In this document: positions 1-7,678 of the stretch, piece after piece
Layout of the letters: each line of letters begins with the position of its first letter
How positions within the stretch are numbered: the first letter of the stretch is position 1
Source of the DNA: Comamonadaceae bacterium
GTDB taxonomy: Bacteria > Pseudomonadota > Gammaproteobacteria > Burkholderiales > Burkholderiaceae_C
Length of the DNA stretch: 64,000 bases
Assembly (NCBI GenBank): GCA_027490925.1
Contig: JAIXXF010000022.1
Span: 1 to 64,000 of the forward strand
Reading direction: 5' to 3'
Program-made: the position numbers and the translations under genes
Notes under the pieces: model-generated
What the model saw: only the letters and a program-made list of their open reading frames with translations
The model's database searches: none
Told to the model about the DNA's origin: nothing

Positions 1-39
1 GCGGTGATGCCGTCTAGGAAGCAGTCTGTGATCCATGGG

Positions 40-70
40 TTGCTGTCCATCTAACTTTGATGGACAGCAA
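40..70. repeat. Perfect 12-bp inverted repeat abutting a start codon
   Basis: Positions 40-51 (TTGCTGTCCATC) pair perfectly with 59-70 across a 7-nt loop. The last paired base is the A of the ATG at 70. There is no T-tract, so it does not look like an intrinsic terminator. It could be an operator or a translational control hairpin for the following gene; the sequence alone does not decide. Confidence 0.6.
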
Positions 71-594
71 TGGTGCACCCTTTGACACAGGCTTCAAGGT
101 GGGATGGCCAGCCGCTTACATTTCAGGAGCCATTTGTGGGCATTAATCAAACAATTTTGGTCGGCGTCGTCGACGACCTCCCCCGCAGCGAGTCTTTGCG
201 ACCCGACGGGACCGAAGCCATATCTTTTACCTTGCGTACCGTCCACCCGCAGCCGGACGTACCACCGGAGCAATTTCGTTCCGACGTCCACACGATTTGC
301 TGTAGCGGCCCGCTCGCGGACCTGGTGCGGGAAAAAGCGCCGCCCGGAACGCTTGTGTATCTGTCGGGCCGCATCCGGTACAAGCGACACCCAGCCGGGC
401 AGCTCGCGCACATTTTGGCGCTCCAAATTTTTGTGCTTACCCTGGAGTCTCAGTGGGCCGCGGCCTGCCGCCCGCAGCCGTATTTGTGCCCCGACCAGGC
501 GGCGAACGACCCGGTGGCCACCCAACAGCCCCAGCAGCCCAACCGTTTGGCCAAGATTTTTTCCTTTCCTTCCCTCCCTTCTACAAAAAAGTGA
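70..594 (+). CDS. SSB-like OB-fold protein of an integrative element
   Basis: Predicted 174 aa. Residues about 25-125 resemble the OB fold of single-stranded DNA-binding proteins: an opening strand NQTILVGVVDDLP, a central region with ISFTLRT and VHTICCSGPLADLV, and a closing GTLVYLSGRIRYKR stretch like the SSB ...VYVEGRLR... strand. The C-terminal 50 residues are Pro/Gln rich and end in SLPSTKK, not in the acidic DDDIPF-type tip that cellular SSB uses to recruit partners. It sits 13 nt before a DNA methyltransferase gene and near an integrase, which suggests mobile-element cargo acting in element replication or protection of single strands. No good ribosome site precedes the ATG because a perfect hairpin occupies that space. 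The fold is recognised by pattern only; a PriB-like or other OB protein is possible. Confidence 0.55.
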   Translation: MVHPLTQASRWDGQPLTFQEPFVGINQTILVGVVDDLPRSESLRPDGTEAISFTLRTVHPQPDVPPEQFRSDVHTICCSGPLADLVREKAPPGTLVYLSGRIRYKRHPAGQLAHILALQIFVLTLESQWAAACRPQPYLCPDQAANDPVATQQPQQPNRLAKIFSFPSLPSTKK

Positions 595-607
595 GAGTTA
601 GAAAGCC

Positions 608-1141
608 ATGCATCGAAATCCAATTCCTCAAAAGCGCGTCCTTGACCCATGCTGCGGCTCGCGGATGATGCACTTCGACCGCAAAAATCCCGATGTTCTT
701 TTTTGTGACCGCCGCAAAGAGACCATCATCGTGACAGACCGTAGCCACGGCCGTGCCGATGGAACCCGCACGCTGTTCGTCGACCCCGACCTGCAGGCGG
801 ATTTCCGCGAAATGCCATTCGAAAACGACACGTTCTATGCAGTCGTATTCGACCCACCGCACCTTGTGCGCGCCGGAAAGAAGTCCTGGCTGGCCGCCAA
901 GTATGGCGTACTCAGCGAAGACTGGCGAAATGACCTCCGCGCCGGTTTCGCCGAGTGCTTTCGCGTCCTCAAGCCCAACGGTACGCTCGCCTTCAAGTGG
1001 AGTGAGGAGCAAATCAAGGTCTCAGAAGTGCTAAAGCTGTGCCCCGTTCGCCCCATCTGTGGCCACCCGACCGGTAGAAAGGGGCTGACGCACTGGATGC
1101 TATTTCTGAAACCAGGGGAGCAAGTCGGGGTTGAACAATGA
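608..1141 (+). CDS. Orphan class I DNA methyltransferase (phage type)
   Basis: Predicted 177 aa, S-adenosylmethionine-dependent. Motif I is near the N terminus (VLDPCCGSRMMHFD, residues 11-24) and the catalytic motif is DPPH at residues 82-85, the order seen in small adenine-N6 or cytosine-N4 methyltransferases of phages. The ending GRKGLTHWMLFLKP (residues about 153-166) also fits this family. No restriction endonuclease is visible nearby, so it is an orphan methyltransferase, probably modifying element or host DNA to escape restriction. It follows the SSB-like gene by 13 nt and is likely co-transcribed with it. The family call is fairly secure; target base and recognition site are unknown. 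Confidence 0.75.
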   Translation: MHRNPIPQKRVLDPCCGSRMMHFDRKNPDVLFCDRRKETIIVTDRSHGRADGTRTLFVDPDLQADFREMPFENDTFYAVVFDPPHLVRAGKKSWLAAKYGVLSEDWRNDLRAGFAECFRVLKPNGTLAFKWSEEQIKVSEVLKLCPVRPICGHPTGRKGLTHWMLFLKPGEQVGVEQ

Positions 1142-1228
1142 CTGCAATGTCAGTCTCAGACGGCGGCAGTGACCGGTATTGCGGCAATCAAACCTGGCCC
1201 TTCCCGCCGCCTGGCGGGCCGGTGCCAC

Positions 1229-2248
1229 TTAGATCCGAGCGGCGACGCTCTGAGCGCTTTCGCGATAGTACGCCGACATCAACTGCTTCAAGTCGCGGTG
1301 GCCAGATATGCGGGCCAAAGTCAGCACGTCATGCTTACGCGCCAGCCGAGTCAGTGCGGCAGCGCGCGAGTCGTGATACCGCATCCCAGATATTAGTAGC
1401 CTGTCCCGGTTTTTCCTGAAAAGCGCATCTAAGCTTGCCGGCGAAACTGTGAAAAGTTCATCCCGCCCAGCTGCCTTTGCTGCCCTCACCAGCACGGCGA
1501 TCACACGCGCCGCCGACTTGGTAAATGGCACATGGCGGACGCCTTCGTAGTTGTCCGTTTTGTGTTTTTCAAGGGTCAAAACGCGATTGGCCATGTCCAG
1601 GTCCTGAACGCGCAAACCACGTGCTTCGCTGGCCCTCAGCGCGGTGTGCAGACACACCAGCCAGCACCAACCAACCTGCTCTTGGATCGTCTTTGGCGCG
1701 TTGCCCGGCCGATACCCAAACGCACGCAGCAGCCGCTTGATCTCGGACCAGGCGGGTAGCCTGGTGCGAGCCAAAGACTCGTCGGGCAGCTTCACCCTCG
1801 ACCAGGGTGACGGCTCTGGCGCGAGCTCCCATTCACGCGTGGCCACCGACCACAGGTTGCGAAGCGTGCCGGCTTCGCGTACCACAGTGCTGTCCGACAC
1901 CTCGTTCCTTCGCTTGTCCCGCCAAGCTGCAACGTCCGCAGCGCCCACCTCGTTGAACACCTTCGCGCACAGCTCGGCGTTGTCACGCAAAAAAGCATTC
2001 AGGCGAAGCGTTTCCGCTTTGCGCGATTTTTTACGCACGGTCACGTCGCGCATGTAACGCTCCACCACCTCGGCCACAGTGACGTTGGGCCAGCGGCCAG
2101 ACCGGCCGCCGGCGGCCAAGATCTCGGCCTCGCGCTTTGTGGCCCATGCAACGGCCTCGGATTTAGACGGAAACGTGCGCGAATCACGCACGCCTTGCCT
2201 GGCCACCTCGGCCCGCCAGCCTGTCTTTTGCTTCCTAAACGACGCCAC
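1229..2248 (-). CDS. Tyrosine recombinase (integrase) of an element in tRNA-Leu
   Basis: Predicted 339 aa, the usual length for phage and island integrases. It should catalyse site-specific insertion and excision by strand exchange through a phosphotyrosine. An arm-binding N-terminal domain (residues 1-45, starting MASFRKQKTGWRAEV) is followed by a core-binding helical domain (about 55-155) and the catalytic domain. Catalytic residues visible are R205 (HTALRASEARGL), H292 and R295 (YHDSRA), H317 (SGHRDL) and the nucleophile Y327 or Y328 (SAYYRES). The start lies about 200 bp from the 3' end of tRNA-Leu, the classic position for an integrase at its attachment site. Phased GCGTA repeats lie just upstream of the start codon and may be arm-type sites. 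No truncation is seen. Confidence 0.93.
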   Translation of the reverse strand: MASFRKQKTGWRAEVARQGVRDSRTFPSKSEAVAWATKREAEILAAGGRSGRWPNVTVAEVVERYMRDVTVRKKSRKAETLRLNAFLRDNAELCAKVFNEVGAADVAAWRDKRRNEVSDSTVVREAGTLRNLWSVATREWELAPEPSPWSRVKLPDESLARTRLPAWSEIKRLLRAFGYRPGNAPKTIQEQVGWCWLVCLHTALRASEARGLRVQDLDMANRVLTLEKHKTDNYEGVRHVPFTKSAARVIAVLVRAAKAAGRDELFTVSPASLDALFRKNRDRLLISGMRYHDSRAAALTRLARKHDVLTLARISGHRDLKQLMSAYYRESAQSVAARI

Positions 2249-2260
2249 TTACAGCCCCAC

Positions 2261-2290
2261 GCGTAAATCGATGCGTAGATTATGCGTACG
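2261..2290. repeat. Helically phased GCGTA direct repeats upstream of integrase
   Basis: GCGTAAA (2261), GCGTAGA (2273) and GCGTACG (2284) follow each other at 12- and 11-bp intervals, about one helical turn. Two further copies, GCGTAAAAAA, start at 2325 and 2385, 60 bp apart. The cluster overlaps a possible minus-strand -10 (CATAAT, complement of 2279-2284) for the integrase. Arrangement and place suit integrase arm sites or an autoregulatory operator. Confidence 0.5.
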
Positions 2291-2339
2291 TGCAAATTAA
2301 AAGAAAAGCAACCGCGCCACTGTTGCGTAAAAAACTGAT

Positions 2340-2369
2340 TTGACTAAAACAGTTCGTCTTAGCTATGAT
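2340..2369 (+). promoter_or_regulatory. Candidate sigma-70 promoter reading towards the tRNA genes
   Basis: TTGACT (2340-2345), an 18-bp spacer and TATGAT (2364-2369) form a good sigma-70 match on the plus strand. It points out of the element, antisense to tRNA-Leu, and no plus-strand gene follows. It may be chance, or an outward element promoter. Confidence 0.35.
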
Positions 2370-2430
2370 CTACGAAACGATTAAGCGTAAAAAAGGTCGC
2401 TGAAACGTTCGCAAGTCTTTGAAGTGTTTC

Positions 2431-2500
2431 CCCACAAAAAGTGGGTTTGGTGCCCGAGACCGGGGTCGAACCGGTACACCCCATTTCTGGAAGCGGCGGA
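2431..2500. other. Probable attachment site of the integrative element
   Basis: The 3' part of tRNA-Leu next to the integrase is the expected att core. The matching direct repeat would lie at the other end of the element, beyond the left edge, so the core cannot be delimited here. Confidence 0.4.
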
Positions 2501-2539
2501 TTTTAAGTCCGATGTGTCTACCAATTTCACCACTCGGGC
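2448..2539 (-). tRNA. tRNA-Leu (anticodon TAA)
   Basis: The acceptor stem GCCCGAG (complement of 2533-2539) pairs with CTCGGGC (complement of 2452-2458), followed by A and an encoded CCA. The anticodon loop reads ACTTAAAAT with anticodon TAA, and a long variable arm marks a class II tRNA. The T arm GGTTCGACCC is intact. A small hairpin (CCCAC/GTGGG, 2431-2445) lies just past the 3' end. Its 3' end faces the integrase gene, so this tRNA is the likely chromosomal integration target and was restored on insertion. Confidence 0.95.
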
Positions 2540-2709
2540 GGAGTTGTCATAGCTTGGATGATACGCGACCAATCCCATCCCAGGATGTAATACCACACCT
2601 GAAAGATCGCGCGTACACACTCTGGTTATTCACGCACGCATGTCACATGTTGCGACCTGCTGCGCATTGATCCGTCCCCAAAACACATAGTAAGAGCGTC
2701 TGGATCAAC

Positions 2710-2727
2710 GCGTCACTTTGGTGACGC
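2710..2727. repeat. Hairpin between tRNA-Cys and tRNA-Leu
   Basis: GCGTCAC and GTGACGC pair perfectly over a 4-nt loop. No T-tract follows on either strand, so it is more likely an RNA-processing or folding element of the tRNA transcript than a terminator. Confidence 0.45.
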
Positions 2728-2751
2728 AAGCGAGCGGGAAACCAGAGATTT

Positions 2752-2825
2752 TGGAGGCGCGGGGCGGAATCGAACCGCCCTAGCCGGATTTGCAATCCGG
2801 TGCATAACCGCTTTGCTACCGCGCC
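2752..2825 (-). tRNA. tRNA-Cys (anticodon GCA)
   Basis: A 71-nt body plus encoded CCA. Acceptor stem GGCGCGG pairs with CCGCGCC, the anticodon loop ATTGCAAAT carries GCA, and the T loop TTCGATT is intact. It lies between tRNA-Gly and tRNA-Leu on the same strand, as part of one probable tRNA transcript. Confidence 0.95.
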
Positions 2826-2871
2826 ATGTGAGGAGACCCCAGGCTACCGCCTCGGGTTCAACGAAAAAGGA

Positions 2872-2889
2872 CAGCATGTCACCATGCTG
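2872..2889. repeat. Hairpin between tRNA-Gly and tRNA-Cys
   Basis: CAGCATG and CATGCTG pair perfectly over a TCAC loop in the 74-nt spacer between the two tRNAs. There is no T-tract; a role in tRNA precursor processing is possible. Confidence 0.45.
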
Positions 2890-2899
2890 CCCTCCAATT

Positions 2900-2975
2900 T
2901 GGAGCGGGAGAAGAGTCTCGAACTCTCGACCTCAACCTTGGCAAGGTTGCGCTCTACCAACTGAGCTACTCCCGC
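2900..2975 (-). tRNA. tRNA-Gly (anticodon GCC)
   Basis: A 76-nt gene with encoded CCA. Acceptor stem GCGGGAG pairs with CTCCCGC, the D arm has AGCTCAGTTGGTAGAGC, the anticodon stem-loop is CAACCTTGCCAAGGTTG with GCC, and the T loop is TTCGAGA. It is the first gene of the Gly-Cys-Leu tRNA run. Confidence 0.97.
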
Positions 2976-2989
2976 AATTCACTTATCAA

Positions 2990-2995
2990 ATTATA
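2990..2995 (-). promoter_or_regulatory. -10 element for the tRNA-Gly-Cys-Leu transcript
   Basis: A perfect TATAAT on the minus strand 14 bp before tRNA-Gly. No clear -35 hexamer is seen at the standard spacing. Confidence 0.45.
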
Positions 2996-3038
2996 GCGAT
3001 TTTTCCGCCACGCCTGGATCGAAAGATCGCGAAGTGAA

Positions 3039-5468
3039 TCAATGCTTGATGGAAGTGGTACTGTCGACCGGACTTGCAGACACCTCAGGGGTCACGGTTG
3101 CCGCAACATCATCTTCTGGCAATGGAGTCGGCGAACGCTCCAAGGCAATTTCCAAGACTTGATCGATCCACTTAACAGGCACGATTTCCAGACCATTCTT
3201 GACGTTCTCAGGGATCTCTTGCAGATCCTTGGCGTTTTCTTCCGGAATGAGTACCGTCTTGATGCCGCCGCGCAACGCAGCCAACAGTTTTTCTTTCAGG
3301 CCGCCGATGGCGGTGACCTCGCCGCGAAGGGTGATCTCACCGGTCATGGCTACATCACTTCGCACCGGGATGCCGGTCAAGGCCGACACGAACGCTGTGG
3401 TCATGGCGGCGCCAGCGCTGGGACCATCCTTGGGGGTGGCACCATCGGGCACGTGGATATGGATGTCTCGCTTTTCGAACAACTCATCCTTGATGCCAAG
3501 CCGGCGCGACCGACTCCGCACCACCGTACGCGCCGCTTCGACCGACTCTTTCATGACGTCGCCCAAAGAACCCGTTCGCGTGATCGCGCCCTTGCCCGGC
3601 ATGGTCACCGCCTCGATGGTTAACAGGTCACCACCCACTTGGGTCCACGCCAACCCGACGACTTGTCCCACCTGGTTGTCTTTCTCGGCACGCCCGTAGT
3701 TGAACTTACGGACACCGAGAAATTCATTGAGGTTATCGACGTCGACCTTGACCGGGCCAATCATTTTCTTGAGCTGCAAACCCTTGATGACCTTGCGGCA
3801 CACCTTGGACAATTCACGTTCCAGCGAGCGCACACCCGCTTCTTGGGTGTAGTAACGCACCATGTCGCGTATCGCCGCCTCGGTGATCTCCAACTCGCCA
3901 TCTTGCACGCCATTGTTCTTGACCTGTTTGGGCAGCAAGTACTTAATGGCGATGTTGGCCTTCTCGTCCTCGGTGTAGCCCGCCAGCCGAATGACCTCCA
4001 TGCGGTCAAGCAGCGCTGGAGGGATGTTCATCGAATTGGACGTCGCCACGAACATCACATCGCTGAGGTCGAAGTCGACCTCCACATAGTGGTCGCCAAA
4101 CGTGTGGTTTTGTTCCGGGTCCAAGACTTCCAGCAACGCGCTGGAAGGGTCGCCACGGAAGTCCGTCCCCAGTTTGTCGATCTCATCCAGAAGAAACAGT
4201 GGATTGCGCGTGCCCACCTTGGACAAGCTCTGGAGCACCTTACCAGGCATTGCCCCGATGTAAGTACGGCGGTGGCCCCGGATTTCCGCCTCGTCGCGCA
4301 TGCCACCGAGTGCCATGCGCACATACTTGCGGCCCGTGGCTTTGGCGATTGACTGGCCCAGTGAGGTTTTGCCGACGCCGGGAGGGCCCACCAGACACAA
4401 GATGGGGGCCTTGACCTTGTCCACCCGCTGTTGCACCGCCAGATATTCAACGATGCGGTCTTTGACCTTCTCCAGACCATAGTGGTCTTCGTTTAACACA
4501 TCCTCGGCATTGGCGAGGTCGTGCTTGATCTTGGTGCGTTTGCCCCAGGGAAGGTTGGTCAGCACATCGATGTAGTTCCTCACCACGGTGGCTTCTGCCG
4601 ACATGGGGGACATCAGCTTCAGTTTCTTGAGTTCAGCTTCGGCCTTTTTCAAAGCCTCTTTCGGCATTTTTGCCAGCCGAATCTTCTTTTCGATCTCTTC
4701 GATGTCGGCGCCTTCTTCGCCTTCACCCAGTTCTTTTTGGATCGCCTTGACCTGCTCATTCAAATAGAAGTCGCGCTGGTTCTTCTCCATTTGGCGCTTG
4801 ACCCGACCGCGGATTTTCTTGTCCACGTTCAGGATGTCCACCTCGCGCTCAAGCTGTCCAAACAGGTTCTCCAGCCGAGAACGCACATCGGACAGTTCCA
4901 ACACGGCCTGCTTGTTATCAAGTTTGAGCGGCAAATGGGCGGCGATGGTGTCGGCCAGTCGCCCCGGATCGTCGATGCTGGAGATGGACGTCAGGATCTC
5001 GGGCGGGATCTTCTTGTTCAGTTTGACGTACTGGTCAAACTGCTGCATGACTGCGCGGCGCAGGGCCTCCACCTCGCTGCCCCCCACTTTGGCCTCCACC
5101 GCAGGGTCGACCGGCAACACCGTGGCCGTGAAGTGGTTCTCTCCGTCCATGATCCGGGATACCGCCGCACGCTGCTGGCCCTCGACCAGCACCTTGACTG
5201 TACCGTCGGGCAGCTTGAGCAGCTGGAGGATGATGGAGACGCAACCGACCTCGAACATGTCGGACACTTCGGGCTCGTCTTTGGCGGCCGCCTTTTGAGC
5301 CACCAACATGATCTTTCGGTCGGCTTCCATGGCCGACTCCAGGGCTTTGATGCTTTTGGGTCGCCCCACGAACAACGGGATCACCATGTGCGGAAACACC
5401 ACCACGTCGCGCAAAGGCAGCAAGGGGAGTTCGATCGGCGAGGGGGGCAACGGTGTTTGGCCAGACAT
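3039..5468 (-). CDS. lon: ATP-dependent protease Lon
   Basis: Predicted 809 aa, normal for bacterial LonA. It degrades misfolded and short-lived regulatory proteins in the cytoplasm. The N-terminal substrate-binding domain starts with ELPLLPLRDVVVFP. The AAA+ module has Walker A GPPGVGKTS (about residues 361-369) and Walker B FLLDEIDK. The C-terminal protease domain has the Ser-Lys dyad: S684 in PKDGPSAGAAM and K727 in GGLKEKLLAA. A variable tail rich in Pro, Ser and Thr follows. It lies 109 bp downstream of clpX on the same strand and has its own sigma-32-like promoter at 5494-5521, as expected for a heat-shock gene. Confidence 0.98.
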   Translation of the reverse strand: MSGQTPLPPSPIELPLLPLRDVVVFPHMVIPLFVGRPKSIKALESAMEADRKIMLVAQKAAAKDEPEVSDMFEVGCVSIILQLLKLPDGTVKVLVEGQQRAAVSRIMDGENHFTATVLPVDPAVEAKVGGSEVEALRRAVMQQFDQYVKLNKKIPPEILTSISSIDDPGRLADTIAAHLPLKLDNKQAVLELSDVRSRLENLFGQLEREVDILNVDKKIRGRVKRQMEKNQRDFYLNEQVKAIQKELGEGEEGADIEEIEKKIRLAKMPKEALKKAEAELKKLKLMSPMSAEATVVRNYIDVLTNLPWGKRTKIKHDLANAEDVLNEDHYGLEKVKDRIVEYLAVQQRVDKVKAPILCLVGPPGVGKTSLGQSIAKATGRKYVRMALGGMRDEAEIRGHRRTYIGAMPGKVLQSLSKVGTRNPLFLLDEIDKLGTDFRGDPSSALLEVLDPEQNHTFGDHYVEVDFDLSDVMFVATSNSMNIPPALLDRMEVIRLAGYTEDEKANIAIKYLLPKQVKNNGVQDGELEITEAAIRDMVRYYTQEAGVRSLERELSKVCRKVIKGLQLKKMIGPVKVDVDNLNEFLGVRKFNYGRAEKDNQVGQVVGLAWTQVGGDLLTIEAVTMPGKGAITRTGSLGDVMKESVEAARTVVRSRSRRLGIKDELFEKRDIHIHVPDGATPKDGPSAGAAMTTAFVSALTGIPVRSDVAMTGEITLRGEVTAIGGLKEKLLAALRGGIKTVLIPEENAKDLQEIPENVKNGLEIVPVKWIDQVLEIALERSPTPLPEDDVAATVTPEVSASPVDSTTSIKH

Positions 5469-5493
5469 GAATTACCTTTGACGTTGCTTAAAT

Positions 5494-5521
5494 GTGTGGG
5501 GGTCAGACGCAGGAATTCAAG
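5494..5521 (-). promoter_or_regulatory. Sigma-32 (heat-shock) promoter of lon
   Basis: On the minus strand CTTGAA (complement of 5516-5521), then 13-14 nt, then CCCCCACAC (complement of 5494-5502). This is close to the sigma-32 consensus CTTGAA-N13/14-CCCCATNT and lies 26 bp before the lon start codon. Confidence 0.65.
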
Positions 5522-5552
5522 CGTCGCTCACAAAACGAGCATCTGACCACAT

Positions 5553-5570
5553 CGCTTGCGCTGGCAAGCG
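5553..5570. repeat. Hairpin after clpX
   Basis: CGCTTGC and GCAAGCG pair perfectly over a 4-nt loop, 7 bp past the clpX stop codon. There is no T-run, so it is at best a weak terminator or an mRNA 3'-end stabiliser separating clpX from lon. Confidence 0.45.
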
Positions 5571-5577
5571 GCGAATA

Positions 5578-6843
5578 CTAGGCCTTTTTGGCCGTTTCAC
5601 GGTACACCAGCAAAGGCGGCTTGTTTTCGTCGATGGTGGAGTCGTCCACCACCACCTTGTCAACGTTAGACGCGTTGGGCAGCTCGTACATGGTGTCCAT
5701 CAAGGCATGCTCCAAGATGGAGCGCAGGCCGCGGGCCCCTGTCTTGCGCACTAGGGCTTTTCGGGCCACAGCACGCAAGGCCGCTGGACGGATCTCCAGG
5801 TCCACTCCTTCCATGGCCAGCAGCTTGGCGTATTGCTTGACAAGAGCGTTTTTGGGCTCGGTCAGGATCTGCACCAAGGCGTCTTCCGTCAATTCGGCCA
5901 AAGACGCCACCACAGGCATGCGGCCCACCAGTTCGGGGATCAGGCCGAACTTGATCAGATCTTCGGGTTCGATGTCCTTGAACATCTCTGTCAGGCTACG
6001 TTCTTTCTTGCTACGCACCGCGGCTCCGAAGCCGATACCAGACGCCTCGGTGCGGCTTTCGATCACCTTCTCTATCCCCGCGAACGCGCCACCGCAAATA
6101 AACAGAATGTTTGTGGTGTCGATCTGAAGGAAATCCTGATTCGGGTGCTTGCGGCCGCCTTGTGGCGGAACGCTGGCCATGGTTCCCTCAATCAATTTCA
6201 AAAGGGCCTGTTGGACACCTTCTCCGGAAACATCGCGAGTGATTGACGGGTTATCTGACTTTCGAGAAATTTTGTCGATTTCGTCTATGTAGACGATGCC
6301 GCGCTGCGCCCTCTCAACTTCGTAATTGCAGCTCTGCAGCAACTTCTGGATGATGTTTTCCACGTCTTCGCCCACGTAGCCTGCTTCGGTCAGCGTGGTG
6401 GCATCGGCCATCACAAAGGGAACGTTGAGCATTCGTGCCAGGGTTTGGGCCAGAAGCGTTTTGCCCGATCCGGTCGGCCCGATGAGCAAGATGTTGCTTT
6501 TGCTCAGCTCCACATCGTCTTTTTTTGCCTTGTCTTTGTGGTTTAGGCGCTTGTAATGGTTGTAAACCGCGACCGACAGCAGTCTCTTGGCGTGCTCTTG
6601 GCCAATGACGTAGTTGTCGAGGTTGGCTTTGATGGCCGCAGGCGTGGGCAGATCTGCGCGGGAATCGCCGACCTGCTCCAGTGCGGGCAGCTCATCGCGA
6701 ATGATGTCATTGCACAGGTCAATGCACTCATCACAAATGAACACCGACGGCCCTGCAATGAGCTTCTTCACCTCATGCTGGCTCTTACCGCAAAAGGAGC
6801 AATACAGCGTTTTCTCAGGCGTTGCGCCTTTTTTCTCGGCCAT
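5578..6843 (-). CDS. clpX: ATP-dependent Clp protease ATP-binding subunit ClpX
   Basis: Predicted 421 aa from the ATG at 6843, which gives the standard N terminus MAEKKG; an open frame continues further upstream but is not conserved in type. ClpX unfolds substrates and feeds them to ClpP. The N-terminal zinc-binding domain has cysteines 15, 18, 37 and 40 (CSFCGK...CDEC). Walker A is GPTGSGKT at residues 122-129 and Walker B is IVYIDEIDK; a GYVGEDV pore-type motif is present. It follows clpP by 94 bp on the same strand and is probably expressed from the clpP promoter. Confidence 0.98.
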   Translation of the reverse strand: MAEKKGATPEKTLYCSFCGKSQHEVKKLIAGPSVFICDECIDLCNDIIRDELPALEQVGDSRADLPTPAAIKANLDNYVIGQEHAKRLLSVAVYNHYKRLNHKDKAKKDDVELSKSNILLIGPTGSGKTLLAQTLARMLNVPFVMADATTLTEAGYVGEDVENIIQKLLQSCNYEVERAQRGIVYIDEIDKISRKSDNPSITRDVSGEGVQQALLKLIEGTMASVPPQGGRKHPNQDFLQIDTTNILFICGGAFAGIEKVIESRTEASGIGFGAAVRSKKERSLTEMFKDIEPEDLIKFGLIPELVGRMPVVASLAELTEDALVQILTEPKNALVKQYAKLLAMEGVDLEIRPAALRAVARKALVRKTGARGLRSILEHALMDTMYELPNASNVDKVVVDDSTIDENKPPLLVYRETAKKA

Positions 6844-6937
6844 GTGGGAATGCCTTATTACAGTATTGAACAATGATAGCCAAATCCCAAAGCCGCCAGC
6901 CCCCAACGGCCACCCAGCCGCCAGGCGCTCAAAACAC

Positions 6938-7573
6938 TCATGGGCGCTTGTCCAAGACCTTGTCGATGATTCCGTACTGCTGCGCTTCGTCGGCGAACAT
7001 GAAGTAATCGCGCTCGGTGTCACGTTCGATTTTTTCCACCGTTTGGCCGGTGTTGGCGGCCAAGATGCGGTTGAGTTGGTCGCGTGTTTTCAAAATGTCC
7101 CGGGCATGGATCTCGATGTCGGTCGCCTGACCCTGCGCCCCACCCGACGGTTGGTGGATCATCACGCGTGAATTCGGTAGCGAAAAACGCTTGCCTTTCG
7201 TCCCAGCCGACAGCAGAAACGCGCCCATGCTGGCGGCCATGCCGACGCACAAGGTGGACACATCGGGCTTAATGAACTGCATCGTGTCGTAGATCGACAT
7301 GCCTGCGGTGACCGATCCACCGGGAGAGTTGATGTACAAGGAAATGTCTTTGTCAGCGTTTTCGCTTTCCAAAAACAACAGCTGGGCCACCACCAAGTTG
7401 GCGGTTTGGTCATTCACGGGGCCCACCAGAAAAATCACCCGCTCTTTGAGCAAGCGCGAGTAGATGTCGTAAGAGCGCTCGCCTCGGCCAGACTGCTCAA
7501 TCACCATGGGAACCATTCCCAGACCTTGGGTGTCTTGTGCCTGAGAGGTGTGAGATTTAGAACCAAAAAACAT
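6938..7573 (-). CDS. clpP: ATP-dependent Clp protease proteolytic subunit ClpP
   Basis: Predicted 211 aa serine peptidase that forms the double-ring chamber used with ClpX. The catalytic triad is visible: S115 in [10 protein letters not shown]140 in VMIHQPSGG and D189 in [23 protein letters not shown] segment and an N-terminal propeptide region ending near [15 protein letters not shown] match the family. A GGGAGA ribosome site lies just before the ATG. It follows tig, separated by a terminator that overlaps a sigma-32-like promoter. Confidence 0.98.
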   Translation of the reverse strand: MFFGSKSHTSQAQDTQGLGMVPMVIEQSGRGERSYDIYSRLLKERVIFLVGPVNDQTANLVVAQLLFLESENADKDISLYINSPGGSVTAGMSIYDTMQFIKPDVSTLCVGMAASMGAFLLSAGTKGKRFSLPNSRVMIHQPSGGAQGQATDIEIHARDILKTRDQLNRILAANTGQTVEKIERDTERDYFMFADEAQQYGIIDKVLDKRP

Positions 7574-7600
7574 GTTTTCTCCCGTGTTCTTGACACTGTA

Positions 7601-7642
7601 GCGAAAAAGTAAATGGGGCTTGTGCGGTCAGACACAAGCCCC
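7601..7642 (-). terminator. Intrinsic terminator of tig
   Basis: GGGGCTTGTG and CACAAGCCCC form a perfect 10-bp stem over an 8-nt loop (7615-7642), followed on the minus strand by ATTTACTTTTT. It lies between the tig stop codon and clpP. Confidence 0.8.
7611..7638 (-). promoter_or_regulatory. Sigma-32-like promoter of clpP-clpX inside the tig terminator
   Basis: On the minus strand CTTGTG (complement of 7633-7638), a 14-nt spacer, and CCCCATTT (complement of 7611-7618). The -10 is a perfect match to CCCCATNT; the -35 differs from CTTGAA at two positions. Both elements share bases with the terminator stem of tig. The predicted start point is about 30 nt before the clpP ATG. Confidence 0.55.
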
Positions 7643-7678
7643 TTGCGTGTAGTGCGCCACCGGCGCCCGTGCAGTCGA

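Noticed and set aside
1-2500. Second att repeat of the integrative element
   Set aside because: I found no second copy of the tRNA-Leu 3' end in the window; the other end lies outside it on the left.
6844-7023. N-terminal extension of clpX by 60 residues
   Set aside because: The extension overlaps the clpP end in another frame and the standard ClpX N terminus begins at 6843.
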